Source: Gyrodactylus bullatarudis
Lineage: Eukaryota; Platyhelminthes; Monogenea; Gyrodactylidea; Gyrodactylidae
Direction: 5' to 3'
DNA length: 64,000 bases
NCBI GenBank assembly: GCA_012064415.1
Contig: SSNU01000018.1
Coordinates: 184,083-248,082, forward strand
Of this stretch, positions 54,801 through 64,000 are shown piece after piece. How positions within the stretch are numbered: position 1 is the first letter of the stretch; each line of letters starts with the position of its first letter. A program made the position numbers and the translations under genes. The notes beneath the pieces are model-generated. The model was not told the origin of the DNA and ran no database searches. It saw nothing but the letters and a program-made list of their open reading frames with translations.

Positions 54801-57664
54801 TTTTTAATATATTCTAGTGAATCATCTCGAAGTGTCCTCTCAAATGCAGTATCAACAGCTTTGACTGACAGAGCAATAGCAAATCTCATGCGACCGGATT
54901 TGACGACAGATTTTGATAAAACAGTTGTCAACTTTGAAAACGATGAAGAAAGTTAGTACATTTTTCATCCTTTAATTATAATTAATTATAAGTATTTATA
55001 ATATTCTGATAATCTGATAAATTTATTAGGCATGGAGTCTAAATTGAGTAGGATTCCGTTGAAAATCACTCTAAAAGTAACCCAAATCTTGGCTGATATT
55101 TTGATGAGAACTGAGAAAATATTTGTTATGCCTGCTACCCTTAGCCAATTTGTGAAATTCAAGGTATGTTAAAATCTCAGCAAAATAATAATAAGATAAT
55201 GTTAATATTATGATCTTGAAAAATTATAGATAATTCCTTTGTTACGTCTAAATGATGCAGCTGTACGCATGAATATAATAAGAATCCTTGGAGTTTGTGC
55301 TCAACTTCATCTTGGCACAGCTAAGGAATATTTGCCCATTCTATACAAGGCTATCTCAGATGATACCCTCATTTGTAATGTTGCAATTGGCACTGTTGCT
55401 GACATTTATATACTACACGGATTCCAGAAACTCTTTTTCTCAGAATTTGAAATCATCAAAAATTTCACCCGTCTCGAAGTCGAGGAGTACATTGTTTCTT
55501 TAATAGGCAAGAGTCTAATTTCCTTCCAAGATAATAACAAATCAAATTTTTGTTAGTTTTACATCAGTTTTATTATTTTTAATTCATAATTAAACTTGAC
55601 CACGTATTTCAGATGATGTCAACTTTGAATTGGAGATACCTAGTGATTACTACATGGACTCCAAGGCTAGAGAAAGTACTGGAGATGATATATTCATACC
55701 AGATCCAGATCTATCTAATGAAATTGAAAAATATTGTATCAAAATTCAAAATCTAACTCTGATCATCAACAGACTCTTGGCTCCTTTCCTCAAGTTCATT
55801 AATAATCAAGTGAATATTTTACTATTTTATCCAAATTATACATTTTCATATTTACTTAATATCAACACATTTTTATAGGACAAAAATTTGAAAAAAAATT
55901 CGATATTTATGCTTATTAAATTATTGTTAAATAAGCGAATAATATCAGCAGACTTATTTAGTGTGCTCGTCATACTTTGGTTTGACCCTAAAAGTGATGA
56001 AATTGATGATCTCCGAGTCAACATCTCTCAATTCATTTCAATTTATGCGTATTCATCGGTTGCCAATCAGATGATTATAGCCAAGGCACTTTTCATTACT
56101 CTGGAAAGGTAAACTTGAATACCATTCTGGCCTTTCAATCAGTTCTCCTCGTGATCATACTTGAAATTTTTCTTTTTCTAGTCTTCTCAAGTGTCCAGCT
56201 GAAAGCTCTCTGAATCAAATTGATATATCTAGTGTTGTTGATTTGTTTTCGCGACTAACAAGTTCAGAACTCCGTAAAAAGGATAATAATCAAGCCAATA
56301 TTGCTGCTAATGCTGCATCTGGTGATAAGACTGAATCTGTTCAAAGAATTAACGCATCAATTGCAACAACAATTGAAAGGAAAGATTCAGAATTTGAAAA
56401 TCAGGACATTTCCCATCTCTACGATGAGAAGCATTTACGAAACCAGATTGTAAGCTTTAACCTTTTTCAATTATTTAATAAATTTGAAAAATTATTTCAT
56501 TTTCAAGGCTAACCCAGTTCATGATTCAATAGCTCTAGAAATTTCCAATAAAATTCTAGAGACTCCGCATTCTGCCTCTACAAAATGGCTCATTCGACTA
56601 TTCCTAAAATTGAAGCTATCTCCAAAACGTATAGATCATCTGAAAATTCTCTATGTCAAAGCCAAATCTATCATTAAAGTAGTTGAGAGGTGTAACAACT
56701 TGTTTTTGTCAAAATGGATTACTAATCTTGAGAAAATGATTACAAGTAATAATATTACAATAAGCGAAGTCATGCAGGAATATGAGACTTCTCAGCAACA
56801 AACAATTTCATCTACTCCAGCTCGTGACATGAAGAAAGGTAAATTCAAAATTTTTCTTAGATTTATTTGACTCGAAATTTAAAAATTAATTTAGATGACG
56901 AAAATAAAAGAAGGGATGACACTTCTTCAAATAGCAGTGATGAAAATCAAGGTTTATTCTCAAATGTTTCGCTCAATATGACAACAAATGATGCATTTTG
57001 CAAAGAACAAAATAATCTACATCTACTGGAAACGTCTAGTCGACCTTCATTCTACCATAGAGATGAACCTCCGATTAGCAGGACAGTCATTAAACCGGAA
57101 GGTAAATTTTTTTGCATTGAAAATTATTGTTAATTTTAACTTGATTATTATTTACTTTAGAATCGAAATTTGCAAATGAATCTTGTTTAAATCCTGAGGA
57201 GAGCCTTAATATCTTCAACGATGTTACATTTAATGCATCTGCTATAAATAAGACGCCTGCTAGACAAAGGCAAACTACTAAAAAACGTAATACAAGGTCA
57301 AGTTCGGCTGAAAGTGATTTTGATTTATCAGATCGTTCGTAAGTATTAACCTATAATTAATTGGAAAATAATTTAATTTCTTTATCCCAGTTCTGGCGAT
57401 GAAGGTTCAAGCAATAAGCAACAATGCAGAAAGAAGACACCAGATGTTGCTTCAAAACTTCCTCGAAAATCTATTCTCTCTAAGCCGAATGAACCCAAGA
57501 CCCCGAAGAATGTCAAGGTCAGAATTGAGAGATCGTCTTCGAAACCTAATTCCCCTTATAAATCACAAGACTTAGATAAAGTTTCACCAGCTAAACGCAC
57601 AAGAGCTTCTGTTGCCAAAGCTGAAGTCAGGACTACTCGCCAAACTCGAAGTAATAAGAAGTAA
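51867..57664 (+). CDS. NCAPG: Condensin I subunit CAP-G (NCAPG)
   Basis: CAP-G is the HEAT-repeat kleisin-associated subunit of condensin that binds DNA and compacts mitotic chromosomes. Sixteen exons: 51867-52627, ~52689-53064, ~53115-53453, ~53527-53771, ~54190-54494, ~54556-54757, ~54819-54951, ~55030-55162, ~55231-55551, ~55614-55809, ~55879-56108, ~56182-56449, ~56508-56838, ~56894-57101, ~57161-57338 and ~57391-57664. Family landmarks: VRSQAVKALSRLQ, QRVLILKQGLNDRN, CRDISDKVRRTAFNIL, NAVSTALTDRAIANLM, LFSVLVILWFDPKSDE and ISQFISIYAYSS. A highly charged acidic insert (KSKKKSKEG...ESDDQESEEEDQQ) interrupts the early HEAT array. The C-terminal tail is basic and Ser/Thr-rich (TPARQRQTTKK, TPKNVKVRIE), as expected for a CDK-regulated tail. 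Its stop is only 56 bp from the convergent NMT stop. Confidence 0.93.
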
Positions 57665-57720
57665 AACTTTCTCAATTAAAATAAATAAATGTGTTAAATT
57701 AAAAATTTTATTGGAAAATT
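57665..57720. other. Convergent 3' junction NCAPG/NMT
   Basis: Only 56 bp separate the two stop codons. Plus-strand AATAAATAAATG (57680s) and a minus-strand AATAAA (TTTATT near 57706) lie here, so the two 3' UTRs must overlap or interlock. The transcripts could pair in antisense. Confidence 0.6.
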
Positions 57721-59811
57721 CTATAAAAGGACAAGTCCAAGCTGAAAATAATAATAAAGAGTAGTTTTTTTCATTAATTTCAAAAAATCTCTTACCTCAT
57801 GTTTTGGAACCAGAGGACTTAACCAATTGTAAATATAATAGTTGAGGTTACCATCCCCCTTTCCAAATTTGAGTTCTTCCAGGAATGAGGAGTTTTTCAT
57901 CAAGTCAAGAGTGTTGAAAACATCATACTTTAGATTGTTGGCCTCAATAAGCGCATTTTCAATCAAATCCTTCAGGGGAGTAACAGTGGACACATTATAA
58001 AATGAGTATGCAGCCCTCAATGTTTTGTGCGTCGGATGATTCACAACAGTACTTGGCAAACAGTAAAATGAACAAAAATCCGTAACTTTGTTCTGTTAAA
58101 AAGAATAAAAAATAATAATCTTGAACCGAAATCACTCACTTCTGAGTTTAAAATCATGAACGAGTTTATGACATCTTTCCTAGGAAGAAGCCAATGTTCA
58201 ACTTCAGCTTGCGTGAACGTTGGATAGATTTTGAAATTCTTCGATAAGTATTCATTGAGAAGAATTCTAACTTCTCTTGCGTGTGATTTCGTCAAAGGTC
58301 TAATGTTCGTAATAGAATTGATCTTTTCTTTAGGTAGAGCGTAAAGTTTATTAGATGTTTTCATTGTCATATTTTGTCTGGGTTGAGAAAACTTTACATC
58401 AACCAGTTTTGAAAAGTTTAAAGGTCTATGCCAATATCTACAGACAGAAACTGGCCTTGGTAAGAGAGTACCACTAGTATACATGGCTTGAAAAATACCA
58501 TTCAAATTAACTCGACGTGTTATTTCCTTGATCAAAACTGGAGCCATTCTTTTGTTACGATACTTTTTTACTACACACAAAAAGTTTATTTCAACCATTT
58601 CAATCAACCTTGAATGTGAGTTATTAATAAGAATTACTTGTCAATAATGAACATTTTAACAGGAATTGCCCCAATGAAACCAACTAATTTTTTATTTGAA
58701 GCAACTCTGATTCCGCAATGCCAATTCTTTTTCCATCCAGGAGGCATCAATGCCCATTTGAGAAAATCTTTCGAGTAGTCAAATCGAAACATGTTTTCGT
58801 CATCTTCGACATAGTTTTCATAAAGTAAATCATAAAGATCCTGAATATCATTTTCTTGGTTGAGATCTAGATCATACCATTCAAACTCAGATGGTAAGTT
58901 GAAAGGTTCTTTTTGTATTTTTTCTTTAGGTAGATTAGGCATAATTGCACGATTTTCAGTAGTATTTTCATTCATCTCGGGAACAGGCTGTGTCTTCCAA
59001 AATTTATAATCATTTTTAGAACGATTGGAATCTTTAGCCAAATCAAAATTTGCAATTTGACGCAAAAGATTTTGTCTATCCTTCATGCTGAGGTTGAGAA
59101 GTTGATTTATATCACTGCAGTCGCATGAATCCTGAAACGTTAAACTTGCTAATTACCGAATGGTCATGATTGTGGGTCATTTTTTTAAGTTAAATATTTT
59201 GAAATTTTTAACAAATTTTTTTAAAGTTAATTATTTAATTTTTCAATTAAATTATTTATATAATTGGTACATTTTCAAATTTAAGCTGCTTAATAATTTA
59301 GTCATAGATTCTATGACATTGGAGTTTTATATGGAAAGCACGTATTTCACAATAAGAAAAAGTTTTCGGAACATAGTTCAGTTGTGTTGACTCAACAGTG
59401 TTGGGTGAAGCTTCAGACTACTGCCAGTAGTGCTTTTAATTGAATCTATCTATCAAAGTTTGATATAATTAACTAATTATAATTGATAAAATGGCTTAAA
59501 CTTTGTTAAGGATGAGTTTTTTTACTCAAAATTAAGAAAAATTTATTCAGTGATTAATAGCCATCAAGTTGATGTCATCGACAATATTAGGACCAGAGGG
59601 TATTCATGTAGTCATTTATTAAGTTTTTATAGTCAGTACTATTGACTCAGTAGTACACTACTACAAGTGTCAAAATTAGATTATTATTGATTTAATGTCA
59701 TATAAATGCATTCTAGTATTTTGTTTTCTATTTAAGAATGATTTTAGAAGAGCATTGCATACTATGCAATTATCATAGAGTGGTACTCACAAGGAGAATT
59801 TTTTCCATCAT
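57721..59811 (-). CDS. NMT1: Glycylpeptide N-tetradecanoyltransferase (NMT)
   Basis: NMT transfers myristate from myristoyl-CoA to N-terminal Gly of cytosolic proteins. Five exons (59811-59791, 59131-58638, 58608-58140, 58092-57796, 57741-57721) total 1302 nt, 433 residues. Introns are 659, 29, 47 and 54 nt. The family blocks are present: [67 protein letters not shown], then [48 protein letters not shown] and [15 protein letters not shown]. The extreme C-terminus is LGLVLL; the terminal carboxylate is the catalytic base in known NMTs, so the tiny 21-nt last exon matters. The short first exon (MMEKILL) is inferred from frame and a GTGAGT donor. Confidence 0.94.
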
Positions 59812-59909
59812 TGAAATGGTTTGAAGTTATGAATTAATTATTTCGATTAATGAACAAGAATCAGGTGTCATGAGTGCTCCACAATGTAGAGCGAAAATAT
59901 ATTTAAAAC

Positions 59910-60807
59910 TCATGAAACTGAATTGATAGATAATGTCTGATTTTCGCCATAAGAGAATAAATAGAAGGAATGTACAGAGAAAGCAAGGAATGTAAGACCT
60001 CCAATTATTGTTACTGAAATGTAAAAAATTAAATTAAATTTTTCTTACGCCACTTGACAGGAACTTTATAAGAAATAATACGTCCAGCAAGGACAGCAAT
60101 TCCACTACAAATTCCATGACCAACAACAGCTCCGAGTATGACACCTGAAATACCCTAAACACATTTATATGTATAGTGAAAATAAATATATATTCCAGGA
60201 GGTAGTGTATCCTTACTTTAGTTGCTGCAAGGATAATAGTAGCGAACTGAGATCTATCTCCCCATTCAGCTAAAAAACATAAGATAAAAGCATTTATGAA
60301 AGCAGGACTCAAGAACGTCGAGAGCACTGATTTTATTCTACTGGTAGGTCTGTTCAGGCCTCCTGATTCTGTATCTACATTATTTAATGATTCTTTGACT
60401 TCATTGAACTCTTCTTTTGAATCTTCATGAGTCATAAGGAATCCGTCACGAATCATTTTCAAACCGAATAACAAATAGAGAAAAGCTGATATGATTTCTG
60501 TCTGAGATTTAGGTATAAAATTCATAAAATATCCAACAAAACTAGACAAAACTGTCATGATAATAAGTGCGAACATTGTTCCAGTGTATACAATAAAGCG
60601 ATTATTACTAGTAGCGAGAATAGCAGCAATGAAGAATGTTTTGTCTCCTAATTCTGATATTATTATGATATAAGTTGAAGAAAGAAAACCTCCTGTAAAG
60701 CTCTCTTGAGATGGATTCGGTGAGCTCTCATCTGTGTTTTCTTGGATTATTTGTGAGGAGCAAATGGAAATCAATAGAAAAATAGCAATATTGAAAATTT
60801 GAGGCAT
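59910..60807 (-). CDS. TMEM165: TMEM165/GDT1 family Golgi cation transporter
   Basis: TMEM165 is a Golgi Mn2+/Ca2+ transporter needed for glycosylation. Three exons (60807-60217, 60154-60049, 60013-59910; 801 nt, 266 residues) with introns of 62 and 35 nt. N-terminal signal-like helix MPQIFNIAIFLLISICSSQI. Both family motifs E-x-G-D-K/R-T/S are present: ISELGDKTFF near residue 50-59 and AEWGDRSQ near residue 180. Other landmarks are LLFGLKMIRDG, GISGVILGAVVGHGICS and LTIIGGLTFLAFS. The loop between the two halves is acidic (HEDSKEEFNEVKESLNN), as in animals. The start is chosen at the first ATG, which precedes the hydrophobic leader. Confidence 0.93.
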
Positions 60808-62049
60808 ATTTCAAGCAAACTAATCAAACATACTATAGTTAAATAGTATAATTCGTATAAGGTATTTTTGATCTTGATCTGAAACGTATGAAGCTGTAAT
60901 TCATAAAAAGTTAAAACTTTTAACATAAAAAGATAAACAATTCTTACACTAAATGTTTAATTGAAGTGACTGGGTTTATTTTCGAATCGAAAATAATATT
61001 ATCATTCCAACTATAAATAATAATAATTAAATAATACTTATATTTTGAATTAATGCAAAGAACTCTCGCCGTTGAATATAAATCACATACCTTACCAGGA
61101 ATAAATTGAAGTTCACGTTCCTTTCCAACAACATTCTTGTCCTGAAGACCAGTTTCAACATTAACATCTACTCCCTCTCGGGTTTGCAAATTCGCAACAT
61201 ATGCGCCTTTCTTTATATCAGATATAAAATCGAATTATTTTATTAAACCATATTGTACTCAATAACCAAAATTTATATTTATATCTTTTATTTTTAACTC
61301 GAGATTCTAAATAAATTAAATTTTCTATGAAAATAATAATAATTATTATAATCTGCATTTCACGAGATTCGTGACGAGAATAAGCTTCTGAATAAGTTAC
61401 GGTTTTCTGCAATGTTTAATGGGATATTCATGAAAGAATTGAGAAGCTTCTATTGTGAGTGTCATAAGAGTCTACTGTGAAGGTGTCACAGGTCTTCAAA
61501 TCCGCAATATTTAAATAAATAAACTGTATCTGTATATTCCAATGATTAATCGGATTGCAATGTACTGTCTGCTCTGCGTCTCGTTTTGCCAAAAGTCTGG
61601 ATATTCAATTCTACTTAACTCTCTATTGCCAGTCAGTTGCAGATTCGAAATGAACCAAATTAAAATTCGCCTATCCAACAGATATCCATGACTATTTTTA
61701 GATAGATACAATAGTATCTATTGATTGATTTTAGATTAAAATCTGTAATTTAGAGTCTAAATTTTAGACGATCCTTCAAAATTTACTACTATTACTACTG
61801 TAGTAGCTGGAGAAGGGGGAATGCTTTTGAAGTAAACATAAATATTATATAAATGTAGTATTATATAGATTATATATATAATCTATATATTATCAGATAG
61901 ATACAGTGAGCTTATTAAGCTGTAAGGTAGACAAATGAACTTTGATCAGCAGCATTTACAAGATAGTGGATCAGAAAATAGTTTAGTTAGATTTTCAAAA
62001 GTCTAATAATGATTAAAAAATACAAATATATTGCAAAAATTTTTACTGC
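60808..62049. other. Mostly non-coding interval TMEM165-HINFP
   Basis: Apart from the candidate exon at 61091-61210, this holds AT-rich DNA including a perfect palindrome TAGATTATATATATAATCTA near 61869. Another possible minus-strand segment (KTVTYSEAYSRHES, about 61355-61400) follows a GCAG acceptor-like site. The 61511-61711 minus frame is probably chance. Confidence 0.35.
61091..61210 (-). CDS. Possible isolated exon, unrecognised
   Basis: After a possible AAG acceptor the minus strand reads KGAYVANLQTREGVDVNVET, then GLQDKNVVGKERELQFIPGK, ending at a GTATGT donor. Its composition is much less AT-driven than the surroundings, so it looks coding. I do not recognise it and could not find joined exons with confidence. 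It may belong to a small gene between TMEM165 and HINFP, or to a further 5' exon set. Confidence 0.3.
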
Positions 62050-63357
62050 TCAAGAATTTTGCGATGAAAATTCTTGGGAAATACATTTTTCAATCATGAG
62101 TTCCTGTGTTACTTTGACTGACTCAAGTCTTGTCAATGATAATCGATAAAGTCCATCAGGGTGTAAAATGTATTGGAATCTTGTTGGAAGACTTGATTTG
62201 TCAAATTTATGAAATTCTGTATAATGTTTCGTGAGTAGATAACCTCGAGCGTAAATTTTTAAGCAAATGTGGCATTCGAATTTCTTTTTAGAGATTTTAT
62301 GAAATCGAGCAAGATGTTGACCCAGAGACAATTTGTTTTTTGCAGAGAAATCGCATAAATCACATTTGAAACTAAATATATACATATGTACGTGAAAGAA
62401 ATTTTTTTTCAGTCATGACAAATAATAATACTCACTCGTGGGAAGTTTCTTCTTCATCCTCGTGCTTGTGTTCCATATGATATTTCAATGAGTATTTCGA
62501 TACAGTACTAAAGTCGCATAGAGTACAAGAGAATGGTCGTTCATTTGAATGCTTCCACCTTATATGCGTTTTAATATTATCTTTCCTATTGCCTGTAAAA
62601 TCACAAAAAGGACATTTTTCAAAGTTAACATGTCGTTCACTATGTTTGAGTAAAAGAGACTTTGATTTGAAAACTTTGAAACATCTTTTACATTGCAGCT
62701 TATCATCGAAAGGTATATCATTTTCTGGAACTTGACGATGAAGATGATCAATAAATGTAAACTTAGCAAAAAACCCTGAATTGCATTGACAAATATAATT
62801 TTTTTGACTTGAATGAGAAAGCATATGTCTTTCCAAAGATTGAATATAAGTTGATGAGTACTGACAGTTTTGCCAAAGACATTTAAATGATCCAACAACT
62901 TCAAAATCTTTTTTATATTCTGTCTATAGATTAATAAAGTGAAACACAATACTTTTGGATGTGAATTTATGTGATTATAGAACCAGTAAACTTTATTGAA
63001 TTCATATTCACAATCTTTCCAGTGGCATTTGAACGTTGTCAAAAATTGCGGTGTAGATATTTCAATCTGTTCGAATTCACAATCTTGCAAATTTGATTCT
63101 TCTTTTATCTTTTTAGTATAATCTAAAGTGCAAATAGTATAGATATGATAACTGAAATGACGTTCTTGCTGATGAGGGGAAAATCCTACAAGATTTTGAT
63201 CACAAATTAGGCAATTTGTATCATCAAGACCTTTTTGTGAACAAAATTTATCCATATGAGATTCCATATGAAGAAAATAATCAAAAACATCTTTATCAAT
63301 TAAGAAGTCACAGAATCTGCACTGTAAACATGAATTGATTTTGGAAAATATCTTCAT
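62050..63357 (-). CDS. HINFP: Histone H4 transcription factor homolog (HINFP), C2H2 zinc-finger protein
   Basis: HINFP (MIZF/HiNF-P) activates histone H4 genes at the G1/S transition. Three exons (63357-62953, 62923-62436, 62371-62050) sum to 1215 nt, 404 residues, with introns of 29 and 64 nt. The ATG at 63357 (MKIFSKINSC) is preferred over an upstream in-frame TTG. Multiple C2H2 fingers are visible, for example CHWKDCEYEFNKVYWFYNH, FKCLWQNCQYS...LERHMLSH, CKRCFKVFKSKSLLLKHSER, CPFCDFTGNRKDNIKTHIRW and CDLCDFSAKNKLSLGQHLAR. The distinctive C-terminal block FQYILHPDGLYRLSLTRLES followed by VKVTQEL identifies HINFP rather than a generic zinc-finger protein. It is shorter than the human protein, mainly at the C-terminus. 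Confidence 0.9.
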
Positions 63358-63530
63358 CGAACGAAAATTATGGAGAAATTCAATCAATTATATGAATTAA
63401 ATTATTTAAAATAATTTATTTTCAATTACAAAAGAAGCAATCATTTGAACAAATTTATGTGAAAATTCCGATGCTTAAACTGAAGTCCCGTGACTAATTT
63501 AAATTAAATTAAGTCTGAGTAACTTACTCT

Positions 63531-64000
63531 TTTTTTTGGAATAGAAATGTATCTTTATTAAACTGAATATAAAATATAAAAATAAATATGTACAATCATG
63601 AAAAAACGTTTCTGAATAGGTCCTCGTCCTCTGGAATGAGTGTCTGGAGAAATGCACAGATGGACTTGATGCTTAAGCAGGGAATAGAATCTAATGCAAG
63701 TTTGAATCTGGCCTGGAGAGGGAGGATGTTACCGAGAAGAATTGAGTATTTTCTTTTGTGTCTGGTATTATAGGGAGACATGTTGTCTTCTTGTTCTTTA
63801 TATGAGTTGTAGAGTATAAGAGAACCGGAGACTCTTCTGAGCCATATAGGGTACATTGAAGACAAATTAAGGAATTGTCTGTAGCTAATTGGGCCATAAC
63901 ATGAGGTGAGGAATCTATATTGTATTCTCTCGATCTTTTTTGTCGACTCAATAGTTAAACCAAGAATAAGTGCAGCGGCATAGTCAAATTTTGAGAGTAT
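63531..64000 (-). mobile_element. 3' end of a non-LTR retrotransposon (LINE), continuing past the window
   Basis: An open minus-strand frame enters from the right edge: SKFDYAAALILGLTIESTKK, then IERIQYRFLTSCYGPISYRQ and MYPIWLRRVSGSLILYNS, ending near 63596. 'DYA..+..G......+.++E++Q.RFL' is the typical post-RT region of jockey/R1/CR1-type LINEs. After the stop comes a short AT-rich 3' UTR with AATAAAG (about 63555) and an A8 run (AAAAAAAA, about 63531-63539), which marks the insertion end. The full element and target duplication lie outside the window. Confidence 0.7.

Noticed and set aside
59160..59390. Plus-strand frame of 76 codons in the NMT first intron
   Set aside because: Phe/Leu/Asn-rich from T-rich DNA; no homology, and it lies within an intron supported by the NMT reading frame.
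61511..61711. Minus-strand frame of 66 codons
   Set aside because: No splice context or recognisable motif, and it is adjacent to AT palindromes. Not enough to call a gene.
1..64000. CRISPR arrays, bacterial operons, ribosome-binding sites, rRNA or tRNA genes
   Set aside because: The DNA is eukaryotic with spliced genes. No spaced direct-repeat array was seen, and no tRNA T-arm/acceptor combination was found. The tRNA-Ser match at 8131-8144 is a retrotransposon primer site, not a gene.

Overview
The window looks like nuclear DNA of a small-genome metazoan. It is strongly AT-rich and carries animal genes (Frizzled, annexin, ITFG1/LINKIN, HINFP, condensin CAP-G), spliceosomal introns and a mixed load of animal-type transposable elements. 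The clearest lineage signal is intron size: many introns that can be placed by protein homology and frame are only 22-37 nt long, and some longer ones (50-660 nt) sit beside them. Such short introns are known from dicyemid and orthonectid 'mesozoans'. With roughly one gene per 3-5 kb, an orthonectid-like or dicyemid-like parasite is my best guess. This is inference only; no rRNA or mitochondrial marker is present.

Layout. 0-8.4 kb is a compact cluster: a partial unknown gene, the 5' end of exocyst SEC6/EXOC3, two small EF-hand-type genes, the elongation factor ELOF1, and an unrecognised gene whose last intron holds a complete 4.0-kb Ty3/gypsy (Mag-like) LTR retrotransposon. 8.4-13.7 kb holds an inverted-repeat element, a small unknown gene and a six-exon annexin. 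The annexin's largest intron contains a Penelope-like fragment and a ~0.6-kb near-perfect hairpin. 14-19.7 kb is an orphan cluster: three helical proteins sharing one domain, plus a secreted Asp/His-rich protein. 22-29.6 kb is a same-strand (minus) run: ITFG1, TBC1D20 and an intronless Frizzled receptor.

29.6-43.8 kb is a gene desert with only transposon remnants, a TTAA-flanked MITE and a hairpin. 43.8-51.7 kb is a repeat dump: a Mutator-like transposase interrupted by a 5'-truncated Penelope-like element, a hAT-type element, Merlin-like pieces, a gag fragment and a LINE fragment. 51.9-63.4 kb is again gene-dense: CAP-G (16 exons, plus strand), then N-myristoyltransferase, TMEM165/GDT1 and the histone-H4 transcription factor HINFP (all minus). 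The right edge enters the 3' end of a non-LTR retrotransposon.

The genes are mostly independent housekeeping functions: exocytosis, transcription elongation, chromosome condensation, protein N-myristoylation, Golgi ion homeostasis, Rab1 GTPase regulation and histone gene transcription. There is one receptor (Frizzled) and one lineage-specific family. Exon boundaries were set by hand from GT/AG sites and frame. Summed exons are a multiple of three for ELOF1, the 3.0-kb gene, annexin, TBC1D20, NMT, TMEM165 and HINFP; exon ends may be off by a base or two elsewhere.
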